Shown here piece after piece: positions 6,890-8,692 of a stretch of DNA of 8,692 nucleotides. This DNA is from Thermoleophilaceae bacterium (lineage in GTDB: Bacteria; Actinomycetota; Thermoleophilia; Solirubrobacterales; Thermoleophilaceae), in assembly GCA_013813135.1 (NCBI GenBank), contig JACCSF010000318.1, forward strand, positions 1 to 8,692, in the 5' to 3' direction. A program made the translations under genes and the position numbers. A model generated the notes under the pieces. It was not told the origin of the DNA, searched no databases, and saw only the letters and a list, made by a program, of their open reading frames with translations. Each line of letters opens with the position of its first letter. Position 1 is the stretch's first letter.

Positions 6890-8692
6890 GTGAGAAAGCA
6901 GTTGCTCGTCACGGTGGACCGTGGCGAAACCAGAGTCGCGATCCTCGAGTCCGAGGGCTCACCCTCCGCGAATAGCGGGGGACGCGGCAGAAACAACAGC
7001 GACGACTGGCGCGTCGCGGAGCTCTACATAGAGCGCCGCGGCTCCCGCTCGATCGTCGGAAACATCTACAAGGGCAAGGTCGACAACGTCCTGCCCGGCC
7101 TCGAGGCGGCGTTCGTCGACATCGGCTTCGAGAAGAACGGCTTCCTGCACGCCGACGACGTGGTCTTCCCCGGCGTGGAGGTCGCCCGGCGCGGCCGTGG
7201 CGGGCGCGCCAAGGGCAAGCGCATCACCGAGCTGCTGAAGCCCGGGCAGGAAATCCTCGTCCAGGCGATCAAGGATCCGCTGAAGACGAAGGGCCCGCGC
7301 CTGTCGATGCAGCTCTCGATCGCGGGGCGCTATCTCGTGTACGTGCCGCAGGGTGAGGGCGTCGGCGTCTCGCGCCGTCTCGACGACAAGGAGCGCGACC
7401 GCCTGCGCCGCGCCGCCGGCAAGGCGGAACTGGGCGAGGGCGGCGTGATCGTGCGCACCGCTGCCCAGGGAGCGACGAAGGAGGACTTCGAGCGCGAGAT
7501 CAAGTACCTGCACAAGCTGCATGACGTGCTCCAGCAGCGCGCCACCGAGACGCCGGCGCCGGCGATGGCGTTCCAGGAGGCCGACCTGTCGGTGCGGGTG
7601 GCGCGCGACATCTTCTCGGGCGAGTTCGAGAAGGCGATCGTGGACGACCGCAAGCAGCACCACCGGCTCGAGTCCTTCTTCAACCGCACGGCGCCGGAGC
7701 TGCTCGAGCGGCTCGCGTTCTACGAGGACGACGAGCCGTTGTTCGAGCGCTACAACGTCGACGACGCGATCCAGTCGGTGCTCAAGCGTCGGGTGGACCT
7801 GCCCAGCGGCGGATATCTGATGATCGACTACGCCGAGGCGATGACGGTCATCGACGTGAACTCGGGCTCGTTCACCGGCCGTGGCAAGGGCGCGAAGCTC
7901 GAGGACACGATCACGAAGACCAACCTCGAGTCGGCCGAGGAGGTCGTGCGCCAGCTGCGCCTGCGCGACATCGGCGGGATCATCGTCATCGACTTCATCG
8001 ACATGGCGAGGGCGCGCAACCGCGACACGGTGCTGAAGACCCTGCGCAAGTCGCTCGACGAGGACCGCACGAAGACCTACGTGGTTGAGATCTCGCCGCT
8101 CGGCCTGGTGGAGATGACCCGCCAGAACGTCACCGACGGCGTGCGCGAGATCATGACCAAGCCGTGTCCCACCTGCGAAGGCGAGGGCGTGGTGCTGTCC
8201 GAGGAGACCGTCTCGATCGAGGTCGACCGACAGCTGCGCGAGCTGGCCGTCGAGCGGCCCGGATCACCGGCCTTCTTGATCCGGGTGCACCCGAAGGTGT
8301 CCTCGATCCTGGTCGGCGGCCAGGGCGTGCCGGGCCCGATCGTGGAGATCGAGCAGGAGACCGGGCGCCACTTCCACTTCGAGGGCACCGAGGCGCTGCC
8401 GATCGACCGCTTCGAGGTCGTGCTCGAAGGCAGCCGCGAGGACGTCGAGGAGCGCGCCCTGCCGTTCCGCGAGGGCGAGGAGGTGCTCGTCCTGATCGAG
8501 GAGCCGCACATGTACAACGACGACGATGGCGTCGCGAAGCTGGATGGCTACGTGATCTCGGTGATCAACGCGGCCTCGCTCGTAGGCGAGCGGACGCTCG
8601 TGCGGATCGAGAAGGTGGGGCGCTCGGCGGCGCAGGCGTCGCTGGTGAACCCGCCGGAGGACACGGGCTCCCAGGACGGCGAGCAGCACGAC
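6890..8692 (+). CDS. rng: Ribonuclease E/G family endoribonuclease with C-terminal TRAM-like domain (partial, 3' end off window)
   Basis: Cytoplasmic 5'-end-sensing endonuclease for mRNA decay and rRNA/tRNA processing. 601 codons are visible with no stop before the window edge. The start GTG follows AGAGGG and encodes MRKQLLVTVDRGETRVAILE, the family N-terminus. A Gly/Ser/Asn-rich insert (about 21-39) precedes the S1 domain (about 55-145). The 5'-sensor strand VRTAAQGA lies at 188-195. Catalytic Mg-binding aspartates are D322 (IDVNSG) and D368 (VIDFIDM), and the zinc-link CPTC is at 426-429. After the small domain, residues about 528-586 (EGEEVLVLI through DGVAKLDGYVISV and VGERTLVRIEKV) resemble a TRAM RNA-binding domain, followed by an acidic tail. 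No long Pro/Arg scaffold arm is visible so far. RNase E and RNase G cannot be separated without the end; the symbol is therefore provisional. Confidence 0.93.
   Translation, partial: MRKQLLVTVDRGETRVAILESEGSPSANSGGRGRNNSDDWRVAELYIERRGSRSIVGNIYKGKVDNVLPGLEAAFVDIGFEKNGFLHADDVVFPGVEVARRGRGGRAKGKRITELLKPGQEILVQAIKDPLKTKGPRLSMQLSIAGRYLVYVPQGEGVGVSRRLDDKERDRLRRAAGKAELGEGGVIVRTAAQGATKEDFEREIKYLHKLHDVLQQRATETPAPAMAFQEADLSVRVARDIFSGEFEKAIVDDRKQHHRLESFFNRTAPELLERLAFYEDDEPLFERYNVDDAIQSVLKRRVDLPSGGYLMIDYAEAMTVIDVNSGSFTGRGKGAKLEDTITKTNLESAEEVVRQLRLRDIGGIIVIDFIDMARARNRDTVLKTLRKSLDEDRTKTYVVEISPLGLVEMTRQNVTDGVREIMTKPCPTCEGEGVVLSEETVSIEVDRQLRELAVERPGSPAFLIRVHPKVSSILVGGQGVPGPIVEIEQETGRHFHFEGTEALPIDRFEVVLEGSREDVEERALPFREGEEVLVLIEEPHMYNDDDGVAKLDGYVISVINAASLVGERTLVRIEKVGRSAAQASLVNPPEDTGSQDGEQHD

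Larger units (their letters stand above)
6248..7068 (+). other. Codon-usage island across the rodA-RNase junction
   Basis: Hand counts of codons ending in A or T: rodA codons 1-194, about 4; rodA 195-316, about 32 of 122; rodA 317-400, 12 of 84; RNase codons 1-60, 10 of 60; RNase 61-130, 3 of 70. Codons avoided elsewhere (ATA, AGA, CTA, TTT, AAT) cluster here. The protein motifs stay intact throughout, so this is synonymous drift or an imported homologous segment, not decay. The left edge is sharp; the right edge is gradual. Confidence 0.6.

Noticed and set aside
6874..6976. Alternative ATG-initiated ORF starting just before the RNase gene
   Set aside because: It is out of frame with the RNase, ends after about 33 codons at a TAG, and its ATG has no Shine-Dalgarno of its own, while GTG-6890 has AGAGGG and gives the family N-terminus.

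Overview
The window is about 70% G+C by eye, with nearly every codon ending in G or C, and all genes lie on the plus strand. The order ndk – maf – mreB – mreC – mreD – mrdA (PBP2) – rodA – RNase E/G is the classical actinobacterial arrangement of the rod-shape (elongasome) locus; in Streptomyces, valS/folC, ndk, mreBCD, PBP2, rodA and RNase E follow one another in the same order. The composition, Maf placed between ndk and mreB, and a C-terminal TRAM-like domain on the RNase suggest a deep-branching actinobacterium, perhaps Thermoleophilia (Solirubrobacterales/Gaiellales-like). That assignment is inference from gene order and protein style, not a database result.

Layout. Bases 1-85 look like the Pro/Ala-rich tail of an upstream protein. 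ndk (93-497) and maf (494-1036) overlap by four bases; both handle nucleotides (NDP phosphorylation, and hydrolysis of non-canonical or pyrimidine nucleotides). A 140-bp gap (1037-1176) is the only sizeable non-coding stretch; it carries promoter-like -10 hexamers and small alternative hairpins and probably starts the shape operon. mreB, mreC, mreD, mrdA and rodA then run with gaps of 30 bases or fewer, or with stop/start overlaps. The RNase E/G gene begins 21 bases after rodA and runs off the window end without a stop.

How they work together. MreB filaments under the membrane, with MreC and MreD, position and activate the RodA glycosyltransferase/PBP2 transpeptidase pair that inserts peptidoglycan along the cell side wall. 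RNase E/G is the main endonuclease for mRNA turnover and rRNA processing and is a frequent neighbour of this cluster.

Most of this is conserved housekeeping DNA, and I see no defence system, mobile element, CRISPR array or RNA gene. The best leads are: (a) an abrupt codon-usage island of about 820 bp (roughly 6248-7068) covering the second half of rodA and the start of the RNase gene, where A/T-ending codons rise from about 2% to about 26%; (b) mutually exclusive GC hairpins, one with a UUCG tetraloop, at the rodA-RNase junction inside that island; (c) a 16-bp perfect palindrome containing a three-codon mini-ORF whose stop overlaps the mrdA start; (d) a two-cysteine insertion in PBP2; and (e) the TRAM-like domain on the RNase.
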